54,489 nt of DNA from Bacteroidota bacterium (GCA_021845665.1 JAJZVO010000027.1:1-54489); one strand, 5' to 3'; positions 1 through 9,583 are shown, numbered from the stretch's first letter. Made by a program: numbers and translations. The notes: generated from the sequence alone by a model not told the origin.

Positions 1-2028
1 CGATCTAACTGGATCATGAAAAAGGTTCCGAAGGATGATCTCCGTAAAGATGTACCAGAATTCATGAAATACGTCAAGACTTTTTACGATCAAATCGGCC
101 TACAGGTCGAAGGGCTTTTGTGGAAAAATGGTGGGCCGATCATCGGGATTCAACTGGACAACGAATATTCTATGCGCGGTCCTCACGCGGGCGACGGATA
201 TATACTGGCGCTCAAGAAGTTGGCTATCCAGGCGGGACTCGACGTGCCGTTGTATGTCGTCACGGGATGGGATGGTGCAGTGGTTCCCAAAGGAGCAGTA
301 CTGCCTGTCTATGGCGGTTACATGGACGCGCCGTGGGACGGATCCAGGAAGCAATTGCCGCCTAATGAAGTTTATGCATTCCGTTTTGGCAGCCGTGTCT
401 CGGGGAACATTGAAATGCCTGAGCAAAGTAAATCGGGAAGCTCGATCGATGCTCTCACAAGTAATGCCGCCACTCCTTTCCTTACCGCTGAAATGGGAGG
501 CGGCATCGAAGATACCTATCACCGCAGACCGATAATAAGACCAAACGATGTTGCAGCAATGTATCCTGTGATGCTTGGTTCGGGCGTCAACATGTACGGT
601 ACATACATGTTTCAGGGCGGCGAGAACCCGCAGGGGAAGCTTACGACTCTTCAGGAGTCGCAGGTTACGGGATACCCTAACGATTTACCGGTCAAATCGT
701 ACGATTTCCAGGCCCCGCTGGGTGAGTTCGGCCAGGAGAGGGAATCTCTCCGGAAAATTAAAATCTTCAACTATTTCATGAATGAATTCGGAAGTCAGTT
801 GGCTCCCTTGGTGGTACGCCCGCCTGAAATCAGGCCGAAGGGTCCCGCTGATTTGTCCGTTCCTCGCCTCTCCGTGCGAACCAACGGACGGGAAGGATTC
901 CTGTTCTGGAACAACTATGTACGTTATTATCCGCTTCCCGACTGGGACAGTGTCCAGGTTGCAGTCAAGCTTCCTCATGAAGAATTGCAAATCCCTGAGA
1001 GGCCCATCACAGTACCATCAGGTGATTATTTCATTTGGCCCTTCAATTTCGATATGTCCGGCGTTCAGCTGAAGTATAGCACCGCACAACTGTTCACCAG
1101 GATAAAAGCCGGTCTGGAAACGATCTACTTTTTCGTTGCGATCCCCGGAATTGCGCCGCAGTTCGCTTTCGACTCCGGTACATTCTCGTCGATAACGTTA
1201 ATGAGCGGGCGGGCCAGCAATGGTGGAGCGACGCGATTTGTAACCGGCATGGAGACGGGATTGCGCCCGGCAATCATCTTACATTCGCAATCAGGATCTG
1301 AAGTGAAATTAGTGCTCCTTTCAGAGAAGGAGGCCGAGTCCGCGTGGAGAGTGAAGATCGGCGGGAGCGTTCATCTTCTTTTCACACAGTCGGCGTTTTA
1401 CTCCGACAGGTCACATTTCTACTTACAGTCGGTAGGTAGCCCGGAGTTTAAATTTCGTCTTTATCCGGAAGTGCCCGGCATTCTACACGGGAGTTCCGCA
1501 ATCCGAACCGAAATGCAGAGCGATAGCATCAAGCTGTTTGTGTCAAAACTTCCGGCAGCCCGACTGAGATTCCAGTATACGAAACTTCAGAATGCGGGCC
1601 ATGTGCCCCCGGTGAAGCTTGGACCCTGGGTCGCCTGGCGTAAGAATCATAGAGTGGCGGAAGCTCCGCCGGACAGCGAGTACAATCTGGCCGCTAAATG
1701 GAGTGTGAGCCTGCCGCGCGAGTTTCCTCCGGATCTGAGTGAGCTGTTCCTTGACACAAGATACTATGGTGATGTGGCCCGCCTGTATTCCCACGGCAAA
1801 TTGCTCGAGGACAATTTCTACAACGGGACGACATGGAAAGTCGGCGTCAAGCGCTTCGAGAACGATTTGCGGGCCGGACCGCTGCAATTAGAGATTCTTC
1901 CACTTCGAAAAGACGCTCCGATATTTCTGGAGAAGGGATGCTGGCCGGAGTTCCCGGCGAGTGGACAAGTGGCCGAACTGGAATCACTAACATTAACTCC
2001 GGAGTACCGGCTAATTGTCGATAAGTAA
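1..2028 (+). CDS. GH35 beta-galactosidase, 5'-truncated by window edge
   Basis: Glycoside hydrolase family 35, expected to remove terminal beta-galactosyl residues. The frame is open to base 1, so the true start, signal peptide and part of the TIM barrel lie outside the window. Visible active-site blocks are GGPIIGIQLDNEY, whose Glu (codon at 163) is the likely acid/base, and TAEMGGG, whose Glu (codon at 490) is the likely nucleophile. About 500 residues of beta-rich C-terminal domains follow, as in large bacterial GH35 enzymes. It lies 101 bp upstream of a GH53 galactanase and heads a galactoside locus, so galactan-derived oligosaccharides are the likely substrate. Family assignment is firm; exact specificity is inferred. 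Confidence 0.88.
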   Translation, partial: RSNWIMKKVPKDDLRKDVPEFMKYVKTFYDQIGLQVEGLLWKNGGPIIGIQLDNEYSMRGPHAGDGYILALKKLAIQAGLDVPLYVVTGWDGAVVPKGAVLPVYGGYMDAPWDGSRKQLPPNEVYAFRFGSRVSGNIEMPEQSKSGSSIDALTSNAATPFLTAEMGGGIEDTYHRRPIIRPNDVAAMYPVMLGSGVNMYGTYMFQGGENPQGKLTTLQESQVTGYPNDLPVKSYDFQAPLGEFGQERESLRKIKIFNYFMNEFGSQLAPLVVRPPEIRPKGPADLSVPRLSVRTNGREGFLFWNNYVRYYPLPDWDSVQVAVKLPHEELQIPERPITVPSGDYFIWPFNFDMSGVQLKYSTAQLFTRIKAGLETIYFFVAIPGIAPQFAFDSGTFSSITLMSGRASNGGATRFVTGMETGLRPAIILHSQSGSEVKLVLLSEKEAESAWRVKIGGSVHLLFTQSAFYSDRSHFYLQSVGSPEFKFRLYPEVPGILHGSSAIRTEMQSDSIKLFVSKLPAARLRFQYTKLQNAGHVPPVKLGPWVAWRKNHRVAEAPPDSEYNLAAKWSVSLPREFPPDLSELFLDTRYYGDVARLYSHGKLLEDNFYNGTTWKVGVKRFENDLRAGPLQLEILPLRKDAPIFLEKGCWPEFPASGQVAELESLTLTPEYRLIVDK

Positions 2029-2129
2029 CGCGATTACCTGTGTGCTATGGCCAGGATTACACTGGCTCATGTGCAAGAGCGCCAAGCGCCAAAATGCATG
2101 TCGACGAGTTAAAACTTGTGGAGATTGAT

Positions 2130-3299
2130 ATGAAGACATATACTGCTCTTTGGAGCCGCATGTCCCGGTATGTGTTCCGGAAATCTGGATTCGCTTTTCG
2201 AGGTCGCGCAATTACTCTCGCTCTAGTCGTTCTTTGGCTGATCCCATTTTCAGGAGTTACACTCGCGCAAGGGTCGAAGTTTGTTCTCGGTGCGGACATA
2301 AGCGCGCTGGATGCGCCTTCGTTTGGTCCGAAGATCACATACATGTATGACGGCAAACCGAGCAGCGAGCTGGCTATCCTCGCGAAAAACGGCTGGAATG
2401 CTTTTCGGCTGAGGGTCTTTGTCTCGCCTGTCAGAGAAGCTCCTGACAATACCGTTGGTGCGGCGATTCCACTGGCAAAAAAGATCAAGGAGCTTGGAGC
2501 CGTCTTCCTTCTCGATATGCATTTTTCGGACACTTGGGCTGATCCCCAACATCAGGAGATACCCATCGCCTGGCGAGGACTTAATTACGACAGTCTGAAG
2601 ATTGAATGGGAAACCTACGCGTACGACACCATAAAAAGACTTAAGGACGCAGGAGCGATGCCTGATTGGGTACAGATCGGAAACGAGATAACTCGCGGCG
2701 TCGCGTGGCCAATAGCTCAGTTGAAGGAGCCGGGATCAACGATCTTTAATCCACCAAAACCGTACGACGCGGCGAAACAGTGGAGACGTTTGGCAGGTTT
2801 ACTTAAGGCGGGGATTCGGGGTGTCATGAAAGCTGCGGGGAAGACACCGCCGCTTATCGCGATCCATATCGACCAGGGAGGAAATTGGAAGATTACAAAA
2901 TGGTTCTTCGATCATCTGAACGAAGAGGGCGTCCATTACGACATAATAGCGGAGAGCTTCTATCCACCGTGGCGCCATGGTACGCTGGCTCAGTTGCGTG
3001 AAAACATGGACAGCTGTGCTGCCATATTCCACAAGCCGTTTCTTGTTGCGGAAACAGGGTATGGACCGAGCCATTTCAAGAATAACCCCGACATGCTCTG
3101 GCCGGTCACACCGGAGGGAAGACTGCAGTTTCTCGTGGCTTTGGTCAGAACGGTGAGAGAAGCTCCTAATGGATTGGGGGTAATGTATTGGGCTCCCGAG
3201 TACGATCTGTGGAACGTCTATGCGACACCCGCGCCGGCTCTGTTCACACCGGACAGTTTGAAAGCAACTGCGAATGACCGGGAAGGTTACGTTAAATGA
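2130..3299 (+). CDS. GH53 arabinogalactan endo-beta-1,4-galactanase (no T9SS tail)
   Basis: Family 53 endo-beta-1,4-galactanase that cuts internal bonds of beta-1,4-galactan. With the chosen ATG it has 389 residues. The acid/base lies in VQIGNEIT (Glu186) and the nucleophile in VAETGY (Glu308); DMHFSDTWADP is another family block. The frame is open from 2040, but the ATG at 2130 has GGAG six bases upstream and gives a basic N-terminus followed by a hydrophobic segment ending near SGVTLAQG, i.e. a signal peptide. The protein ends soon after the barrel, without a sorting domain. It is therefore predicted periplasmic, unlike the second GH53 at 12283. Confidence 0.9.
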   Translation: MKTYTALWSRMSRYVFRKSGFAFRGRAITLALVVLWLIPFSGVTLAQGSKFVLGADISALDAPSFGPKITYMYDGKPSSELAILAKNGWNAFRLRVFVSPVREAPDNTVGAAIPLAKKIKELGAVFLLDMHFSDTWADPQHQEIPIAWRGLNYDSLKIEWETYAYDTIKRLKDAGAMPDWVQIGNEITRGVAWPIAQLKEPGSTIFNPPKPYDAAKQWRRLAGLLKAGIRGVMKAAGKTPPLIAIHIDQGGNWKITKWFFDHLNEEGVHYDIIAESFYPPWRHGTLAQLRENMDSCAAIFHKPFLVAETGYGPSHFKNNPDMLWPVTPEGRLQFLVALVRTVREAPNGLGVMYWAPEYDLWNVYATPAPALFTPDSLKATANDREGYVK

Positions 3300-3395
3300 T
3301 GCCGTTCGTCAGAAAACATGAATCCGGCTTGAAATGGCCGATAGGGCGGCGGAGTATGAAGGAAGAACCCGCGGGCGTGAAACTCGTGGTTCATT

Positions 3396-3410
3396 CACGA
3401 ATTATTCGTG
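3396..3410. promoter_or_regulatory. 15-bp inverted repeat, possible activator or repressor site
   Basis: CACGAAT-T-ATTCGTG is a perfect repeat with 7-bp arms and a one-base centre. It sits 10 bp upstream of the TTGACA at 3421, where an upstream-binding regulator could act. A related repeat with arms TACGAAT/ATTCGTA and a 3-bp spacer occurs at 42209. The binding protein is unknown. Confidence 0.35.
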
Positions 3411-3420
3411 CTCAATTTGC

Positions 3421-3449
3421 TTGACATTGCATTCGCCGGCGATTATCTT
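3421..3449 (+). promoter_or_regulatory. Promoter-like element P1
   Basis: A perfect TTGACA (3421-3426) is separated by 17 bp from TATCTT (3444-3449), close to a housekeeping-sigma promoter. Extended, TATCTTAC also partly fits the Bacteroidota -7 motif TAnnTTTG. The downstream palindrome at 3459 would overlap the transcription start, as expected for a repressor operator. Confidence 0.5.
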
Positions 3450-3458
3450 ACGGCTGCA

Positions 3459-3472
3459 TGTTAGCGCTAACA
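3459..3472. promoter_or_regulatory. LacI-type operator, copy 1 (TGTTAGCGCTAACA)
   Basis: A perfect 14-bp palindrome with a central CpG, the usual form of LacI/GalR-family operators. The same 14 bases recur at 4255 with unrelated flanks, so the sequence itself appears conserved. It lies 32 bp after the TTGACA of P1, near the predicted start of transcription. No LacI-family gene is present in the window. Confidence 0.7.
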
Positions 3473-4214
3473 GAGATTAGCGATGACATAAGGATCGTCT
3501 ACTTTTAGGGAGGAGCATTTGACGGTTGTTATACGCGGTCCGGTAGTGCAAGTGCCGGCACAATCTCGGCCTACTGTCTCTGTTGCGAACGGTTGCTGCG
3601 CAGCGGGAAATAGACCGCATGCGTGTAATGAGAATGCAACCGCTTCGACCCTCTGCCCATTTAAACCTTTCCAATTCAGTAAAAAAGTAATCCCATTTCA
3701 AACGGTAGGTCTAAGAAATAACTCTGTCCGAATCGACCGGCCCTTTTTATCGTCAGCAGGACCGGTGTTGGAGTCAAGTTGATCGTTTTTTCGATGATGG
3801 GAATCAGTTTCGTGTGCCACAAGGAGTTACACGCCGCGATTGTCCGATTGAAGCAGCGATAGAGTTTGTAGGTTTGGTTTTATTTGACGAGTAGCATGAT
3901 TTGATGTTGCGGCTGGGACTGAACCATTGATGATGGATCTTAGGTATGTGACCGAGATGGCGAAGCTGTGCCGGGGTGTTTGCGGTGAGAGGCGATCTGC
4001 CAACTTATCGGCCACATTGTTTGAAGGACCTCTATCGGGTGCCGGTACGGGACCGTGGCGATTCAATTGGAGCATGTAATAACCCGGCCGCCGGTTTCAG
4101 GAGCCTTGATCGATTGCACCTGCAGACGCCGGCGCGAATGATTAGAACGGCAGCTGTTCGCTTGCCTGTTTAGTTGAGGCTCTTTGTTCTCACGTGCAAA
4201 CGCGCAGAAGCCGC

Positions 4215-4245
4215 TTGACATTAACGTACCGGGGTGCTGTCTTTG
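4215..4245 (+). promoter_or_regulatory. Promoter-like element P2
   Basis: TTGACA (4215-4220) is followed after 17 bp by TGTCTTTG (4238-4245), which differs from the Bacteroidota -7 consensus TAnnTTTG at one position. It lies about 410 bp upstream of the TonB receptor and repeats the P1 layout, with the same palindrome just downstream. Confidence 0.5.
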
Positions 4246-4254
4246 GCGGCAGCC

Positions 4255-4268
4255 TGTTAGCGCTAACA
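4255..4268. promoter_or_regulatory. LacI-type operator, copy 2 (TGTTAGCGCTAACA)
   Basis: Second identical copy of the 14-bp palindrome, 34 bp after the TTGACA of P2. The two copies are 796 bp apart, compatible with repression by looping between two dimers of a tetrameric LacI-type regulator, though that is inference. Galactose or a galacto-oligosaccharide would be the obvious inducer. Confidence 0.7.
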
Positions 4269-4653
4269 CCACCGCTCCACCGGTTTGGAGGAGACGCAAA
4301 AGAGACGCTGGCATCAATTTGCTTCGGCACCTTCTCATCATGCGTGTGTTTCCTCCGTTATCATTTCCAGTTTCCACACACATAGCATTCACCGCCAATT
4401 GACAAGGACGAAACCGTTTTACTCCCGCTTTTTGAGGCCTGTGGAAAGTAGAAATTCTTGTCGGACAATCTTCCCTTAGATGAACCGATACCTGGAAGAA
4501 TGTCGATAATCTTTGATCGTTTCAGAATTGACCAACCTTTACTCGCCAATCTCAAAACAAAAGAAAGTGCGATGACTCTTCTGTCACTTTCGAAATCAGG
4601 CCGGAACATAACAGCAGGTATATCTCAACTAAAGGATGGAGGTTAGTATAAAA

Positions 4654-7600
4654 ATGTTGAAAACAAATAGTGTTCTCTGTGCCATCTTCTTCGTTTTGCT
4701 GACGTCGGGATTATCCTGGAGCGCCACGGGGAGGGTCGAAGGTAGAGCGACAGACGCTGGCACTGGAGACCCGCTTCCCGGCGTCACCGTTCAACTCGTT
4801 GGGACCTCCATGGGCGCTGCGACAGGCCTGGATGGACATTACATTATTTCCAACGTTCCTGCCGGCTCATACACCCTGAAGGCGTCCTACATCGGTTACA
4901 GATCGTTGTCGGAGAAGATCGAAGTCAAGGACAACGGACATCTTACGAAAGACCTGAAGCTGGAAGCTGTAGGCGTGAGCACCAGGGAAGTTGTGGTAAC
5001 CGCGCAGGCGAGCGGACAGAACGCGGCCATAAACCAACAGCTTACATCCAACAACGAAGTAAATGTGGTATCATCCGCAAGGATACAGGCCCTTCCAGAT
5101 GCGAACGCAGCTGAATCAGTCGGGCGTCTGCCGGGTATTTCGTTGATCAGGAACGGTGGGGAGGCCACGCAGATCGTGATACGCGGGCTTCAGCCGCAGT
5201 ACAATCAAATCACCATCGACGGCGTGCAGATGCCTGCTAATTTTGGCGGTACTATCACTGCGAGCGGCGCTTATTCCACCCCTTCCAACACGCCCGGTGG
5301 TCGGGCAGTTGACGTGAGCATGATCTCATCGAATTCACTTCAGGGCATCGAAGTGTACAAGACGGTCACTCCAGATATGGATGCCGCGGTTCTCGGTGGT
5401 ACGGTAAATTTCAATCTCAGGGAAGCGCAGGCTACACCCACCGGTGCCCCCAGGGTCTCCATTCTTGCTCAGGGGGCCTACAACAATCTCATGAGCTCCT
5501 ACAACGATTATAAGTTCGTCGCGAGCGTTGAGAAACGTTTCTTCAATAACCGCTTCGGAGTGTTTGTCCAGGGCATTGCACAACGACAAACTCTGACGTC
5601 CGACCAGCTTGGCGGATCCTATTACCAGCCGAATAAACAAGACGTGCCGGACTCGATAGTGCTCGGGAGCCTGAATCTCTCGTTTGCCCCTTCAGTGGAA
5701 CAAAGATATGACGGTACATTGACACTCGACTACAGGTTGCCGAACGGGAAGATCGATTTAGTGAATTTGGTCAGCCACGGTAACCAAACTACCGATACAC
5801 ACAGTCAGACTTACGACCTTGCTAACTACGGCAACGACATACTTTTCGGCACACAATTCTCCTCTAATTCCATCAATCTGGTAACGGATATCCTCCAATA
5901 CAAGCAGATGCTTGGTTCCATAAATGTGGACGTAAAGCTTTCCAACTCGTATTCTGACAATCTTACTCCAAATGCCTGGAACGTCGCGTTTCAGCAGCTA
6001 TCGGCCGGCACTAGCAACATCCCTGATAATGAGAATCCCATGCAGATTGCGAGTGCATCCCAGAAGCTTATAGACCTGAACAATATGTATTGGGCGGGCA
6101 ATTCCACCTGGCGGAGCTATAACAAACAAAACGACACTCAGGGATCCATCGACCTCGAAAGGCATTTCAATCTATCGGGCGAAATTTCTGTCGCTTTGAA
6201 AGCGGGAGCGATGTACAGGTATACTACCCGTTACTACAACTTCCAAGATGGATATGGCAGCCTGTACGGCGGCTACGCATCGGGACGTCGGAATCAATTA
6301 GTTCGGGCGCTTCCGTGGCTGGCGCAGCCTCCTTACAACATCGACACAAACGCTACCGCTTCTACAAGCTTTCCGATCTTTGGGTTCTACAATCCCAACA
6401 TGAATTATGGCCAGTTTCTTAACGGTAACTATAGCATGTTTTCCGGTGTGGGCACGGGTCCTCTTAGTACAATCATAGCTGAATTGAAAGTGCTCGGCGC
6501 ACAGACGGCGACTCCGGAAACCGTTCCCGATTATATCCCGGATGTATACGGCAGTCTGGCGAGCGATTATTATGGTAATGAATTCAGGAGCGCCGAATAT
6601 CTAATGGCAACAATCAACCTGGGGCCGCAGGTTACTGTTGTCGGTGGTGCGCGGTACCAGGGTCTCAAGACTTCGTATACCGCGCCACAATTCATCGGTA
6701 ATGCTGACGCCACCAATCCTTATCCGCGTACCCTCCCTCACACATGGGTTACCAAAGATGAATACCATGGATATCTCCTTCCCGACATCAATGTGAAATA
6801 CGATCCGTTCGTCTGGTTGAGTATCCGGGGCTCGTACACCAGTACGCTCGCGTATCCGAACTACTACCAAATCACGCCGAGGATGGATGTTTCCAGCAAC
6901 AGTGGACATTATGTCGTCTGGAACAACTATGCTTTGAGTCCTGCTTTCTCCCATAACTACGATCTCCAGGTCGCGGCTTACGACAATACTATAGGTTTGC
7001 TGGCTGTCGATCCGTTCCTGAAGAGGATCGATGACCTTATGTTCAGTCAGCAGACTTACATCTCCGATCCTTCGCTCTATCCTGGCGTGCCCGCCAATAC
7101 CAAGACGTTCTCTCTAACGACTTACATCAACAATCCGTACCCGGTCAATCTCTGGGGCGTTGAGGCGGAGTGGCAGACCCATTTCTGGTATCTGCCCGGA
7201 CCTTTCAGCGGCCTGGTGTTGAATGTCAACTTCACGCATATATTCTCAAGCGCCAAGTATCCCTACAGCGTCACCGAACATTCGCCCGTCTATCCATTCC
7301 CTGTCATTCATGTCGATACGACCTACACGGACAGACTGATACAACAGCCCAACGATATTGCCAACCTTTCAATTGGGTATGACTACGGCCAGTTCTCGAT
7401 ACTGGCTTCGATGATATACCAGTCGGAAGTATACAATCAAACGGATTTCTATAACTCGCTTCGTGTGGACAAGACGAAATACTTACGCTGGGACATTTCG
7501 GTCAAACAGGGATTGCCATGGACCGACGCCCAAGTTTATCTAGATCTCTACAATCTCAACAGTGCTAACGATGTTTATGTGGTAAGGGGGTCGGGATTTC

Positions 7601-7662
7601 CGCAGTCGGAATCCGACTATGGCCTTACCGCGGACTTAGGCATTCGCTGGGTACTGGAATGA
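4654..7662 (+). CDS. TonB-dependent receptor, carbohydrate-uptake type
   Basis: Outer-membrane receptor of 1002 residues, predicted to import galactan oligosaccharides. After a signal peptide there is a carboxypeptidase-regulatory-like domain (about residues 24-104; block DGHYIISNVPAGSYTLKASY). The plug follows, with ALPDANAAESVGRLPGIS and VIRGLQPQYNQITIDG, which resembles the TIGR01782-type (Xanthomonas/Caulobacter) carbohydrate receptors more than classic SusC. The remainder is a beta barrel ending GIRWVLE. ATG 4654 was preferred over 4636 because GGAGG at 4638-4642 lies upstream of it and the N-terminus then reads as a clean signal peptide. No SusD partner follows. Substrate is inferred from the GH35/GH53/GH2 neighbours. 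Confidence 0.92.
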   Translation: MLKTNSVLCAIFFVLLTSGLSWSATGRVEGRATDAGTGDPLPGVTVQLVGTSMGAATGLDGHYIISNVPAGSYTLKASYIGYRSLSEKIEVKDNGHLTKDLKLEAVGVSTREVVVTAQASGQNAAINQQLTSNNEVNVVSSARIQALPDANAAESVGRLPGISLIRNGGEATQIVIRGLQPQYNQITIDGVQMPANFGGTITASGAYSTPSNTPGGRAVDVSMISSNSLQGIEVYKTVTPDMDAAVLGGTVNFNLREAQATPTGAPRVSILAQGAYNNLMSSYNDYKFVASVEKRFFNNRFGVFVQGIAQRQTLTSDQLGGSYYQPNKQDVPDSIVLGSLNLSFAPSVEQRYDGTLTLDYRLPNGKIDLVNLVSHGNQTTDTHSQTYDLANYGNDILFGTQFSSNSINLVTDILQYKQMLGSINVDVKLSNSYSDNLTPNAWNVAFQQLSAGTSNIPDNENPMQIASASQKLIDLNNMYWAGNSTWRSYNKQNDTQGSIDLERHFNLSGEISVALKAGAMYRYTTRYYNFQDGYGSLYGGYASGRRNQLVRALPWLAQPPYNIDTNATASTSFPIFGFYNPNMNYGQFLNGNYSMFSGVGTGPLSTIIAELKVLGAQTATPETVPDYIPDVYGSLASDYYGNEFRSAEYLMATINLGPQVTVVGGARYQGLKTSYTAPQFIGNADATNPYPRTLPHTWVTKDEYHGYLLPDINVKYDPFVWLSIRGSYTSTLAYPNYYQITPRMDVSSNSGHYVVWNNYALSPAFSHNYDLQVAAYDNTIGLLAVDPFLKRIDDLMFSQQTYISDPSLYPGVPANTKTFSLTTYINNPYPVNLWGVEAEWQTHFWYLPGPFSGLVLNVNFTHIFSSAKYPYSVTEHSPVYPFPVIHVDTTYTDRLIQQPNDIANLSIGYDYGQFSILASMIYQSEVYNQTDFYNSLRVDKTKYLRWDISVKQGLPWTDAQVYLDLYNLNSANDVYVVRGSGFPQSESDYGLTADLGIRWVLE

Positions 7663-7834
7663 TCAAATGAAGGAAAACTCAGAGAGGAGGAAAGATCCCT
7701 ATGAGATCGGGTTTGATATAGGTCCTGCTCGCCGGCTGCCCTGGACTCAGAGTATGGCGCCGGCTTTCGTTTCGTCTCACAACATCGGAAGGTTTCTTCT
7801 CAAATTAAAACAATCAAAGAAAGGATGCTTGATC

Positions 7835-9583
7835 ATGAAATCAGCTATCATGTCGCTGCTCCTGGTCGCTGTCGCGTCACTTGTAGCGGCGCCATCGGCA
7901 TCGTTTGCCGCGCAAAGTGCTGATACTGTTGTCGTATCGGCATTACCTCCCGGGAATATCAACAACGTCATCAACGCTGATACAACCTCGGCAGGTTTTG
8001 TTAAGCCCAACACGGTATTCTTACTTAAGCCGACAGGCGGACTGGACACCGTCTACTACATGACGGCCCCTGTCAGCGCAAAGGGAAACGTAACCATCGT
8101 GGGTTATATCAATCCCACAACCGGACATCCTCCCGTCGTGGCTCCCTCGATTGCACAGGACAACAGCTCCATCGGCTATTTCTTCAATCCACAGGGAAAC
8201 GACACGTTGATGTTGAAGGGGATATACTTCCTGGGTACGCGTACCGATAGCGTTTCGTTTACCGGACGATTCGCCGAGCCGGTCGGTGACAGCGATGTTT
8301 ATATTTTCGACCACTGCATTTTTGAAAACATTTCTGGTGCCGGAACGCCGAATATCGTCGACACGTACAATCATGACTACGAAAGTTTCTTCATCACTAA
8401 CTGCGAGTTCAGGAATAACCAGGACGACAATCCGCAGAATCCCGGATTCGCGTGGGTTGATCCCGGAACATACCCGTGCGACACCGCGAAATTTGTCAAC
8501 AACACCTTCTTCCTCACCGGCGGATACGTCCTCGGTTCTTCAGGCTTCGGTTGCAAGTACTTGGATTTCGAACACAACACCATTTTCCTCTCCGGTCAGG
8601 GAGGAGTATTCGATATGGGACAGATGACCAACGCGACGATAAAGAACAACATATTTTACGGCGTCTCTGCGGCGGCCTATCCTGTAGCGTGGAATCCAAC
8701 CGCCGGTGGATGGGGATCGGGTTTGATTCTCTTGGACTCATTGACGACTCTGAATTCGTCTCCCTATAACCTGACCGAGGCCGACAGGCACATTACCATC
8801 ACAAACAACGCGTACTTCTGGCCGAGTCAGATCACGGACAATTGGAATAATCTGAATTCTGCCAAGATAGATACGCCATATGTTCCGTTGCGTCCGCCTG
8901 ATTTCATAAGTGCATACCCGGCCAGCATGCTGACCAACAAGACAATCTGGCCATACGTCGACGTGGCAAACAATGACAGCGTGGATCCGGGCTTCAACTC
9001 TGCTCTCGTACAGCTGGCGGCAGGGAATATGGCAGCTTTCGTCGACACCGTTTGGGCTCACGGCGGATCTGCCAACGGTTTCCGCCCATACGTGTATCCG
9101 CTTTCCGATCCTCCTTCATTGACAGCATCGTGGCCGAATGTGCCTCAAGACTGGGCATCCAAGCAGGGATACCCGGTTGCGGAGAATCTCGCCTATACTG
9201 CCAACCTGGTCGGTTCCGACGGCTTTTCTTTGGGGGATCTCAACTGGTTCCCGGCGCAGCTCAAGCTTTGGCAGGAAGGCAAGGTAAATGCGGTGAAAAC
9301 GGTCGGGCCGCAAGTTCCCGCTAAGTTCTCGCTCAGCCAAAACTATCCGAACCCGTTCAACCCGACTACGGATATAAAGGTTAGCCTGGCACACGCAGGC
9401 GTGATGAACCTGACAGTCTACAACGTCCTCGGCCAGATCGTCCAGGTAGTCGACCAGGGATATAAACCCGCCGGCGAATATATTTACAACGTCAACATGG
9501 ATAGATTTGCCAGCGGCGTCTATTTCTATACCCTCCGCCAGGGAACGAACGAAATTACAAAAAAGATGCTTCTCCTTAAGTAA
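7835..9583 (+). CDS. T9SS-secreted right-handed beta-helix protein
   Basis: A 582-residue secreted protein with a clear signal peptide (ends near SASFAA), a long body resembling parallel beta-helix turns (patterns such as FDHCIFENISG, FVNNTFFLTGG, ATIKNNIFYG), and a C-terminal T9SS type A sorting domain that starts FSLSQNYPNPFNPTT and ends KKMLLLK. It should be exported by type IX secretion and displayed on or released from the surface. ATG 7835, with AAAGGA nine bases upstream, is preferred over the longer frame from 7667. No catalytic residues were recognised; a pectin/galactan lyase-like or glycan-binding role is possible. Its position right after the receptor, where SusD usually sits, is notable. 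Confidence 0.8.
   Translation: MKSAIMSLLLVAVASLVAAPSASFAAQSADTVVVSALPPGNINNVINADTTSAGFVKPNTVFLLKPTGGLDTVYYMTAPVSAKGNVTIVGYINPTTGHPPVVAPSIAQDNSSIGYFFNPQGNDTLMLKGIYFLGTRTDSVSFTGRFAEPVGDSDVYIFDHCIFENISGAGTPNIVDTYNHDYESFFITNCEFRNNQDDNPQNPGFAWVDPGTYPCDTAKFVNNTFFLTGGYVLGSSGFGCKYLDFEHNTIFLSGQGGVFDMGQMTNATIKNNIFYGVSAAAYPVAWNPTAGGWGSGLILLDSLTTLNSSPYNLTEADRHITITNNAYFWPSQITDNWNNLNSAKIDTPYVPLRPPDFISAYPASMLTNKTIWPYVDVANNDSVDPGFNSALVQLAAGNMAAFVDTVWAHGGSANGFRPYVYPLSDPPSLTASWPNVPQDWASKQGYPVAENLAYTANLVGSDGFSLGDLNWFPAQLKLWQEGKVNAVKTVGPQVPAKFSLSQNYPNPFNPTTDIKVSLAHAGVMNLTVYNVLGQIVQVVDQGYKPAGEYIYNVNMDRFASGVYFYTLRQGTNEITKKMLLLK

Larger units (their letters stand above)
3300..4653. other. 1.35-kb regulatory gap upstream of the TonB receptor
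   Basis: No convincing gene is seen on either strand; the open frames are short and of odd composition. The gap contains two promoter-like elements, each followed by an identical 14-bp palindrome, and a separate 15-bp inverted repeat, all listed individually. Such a long gap in an otherwise tightly packed locus, with repeated operators, suggests a control region for the receptor and the genes after it. Decay of an older gene cannot be excluded. Confidence 0.6.

Noticed and set aside
4399-4427. TTGACA upstream of the TonB receptor as a third promoter
   Set aside because: No -10 or TAnnTTTG-like element at proper spacing, and no operator palindrome nearby.
7667-7834. Upstream extension of the beta-helix protein to the first start codon
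   Set aside because: It would bury the signal peptide behind 56 residues of low-quality sequence; the ATG at 7835 has a better ribosome site.
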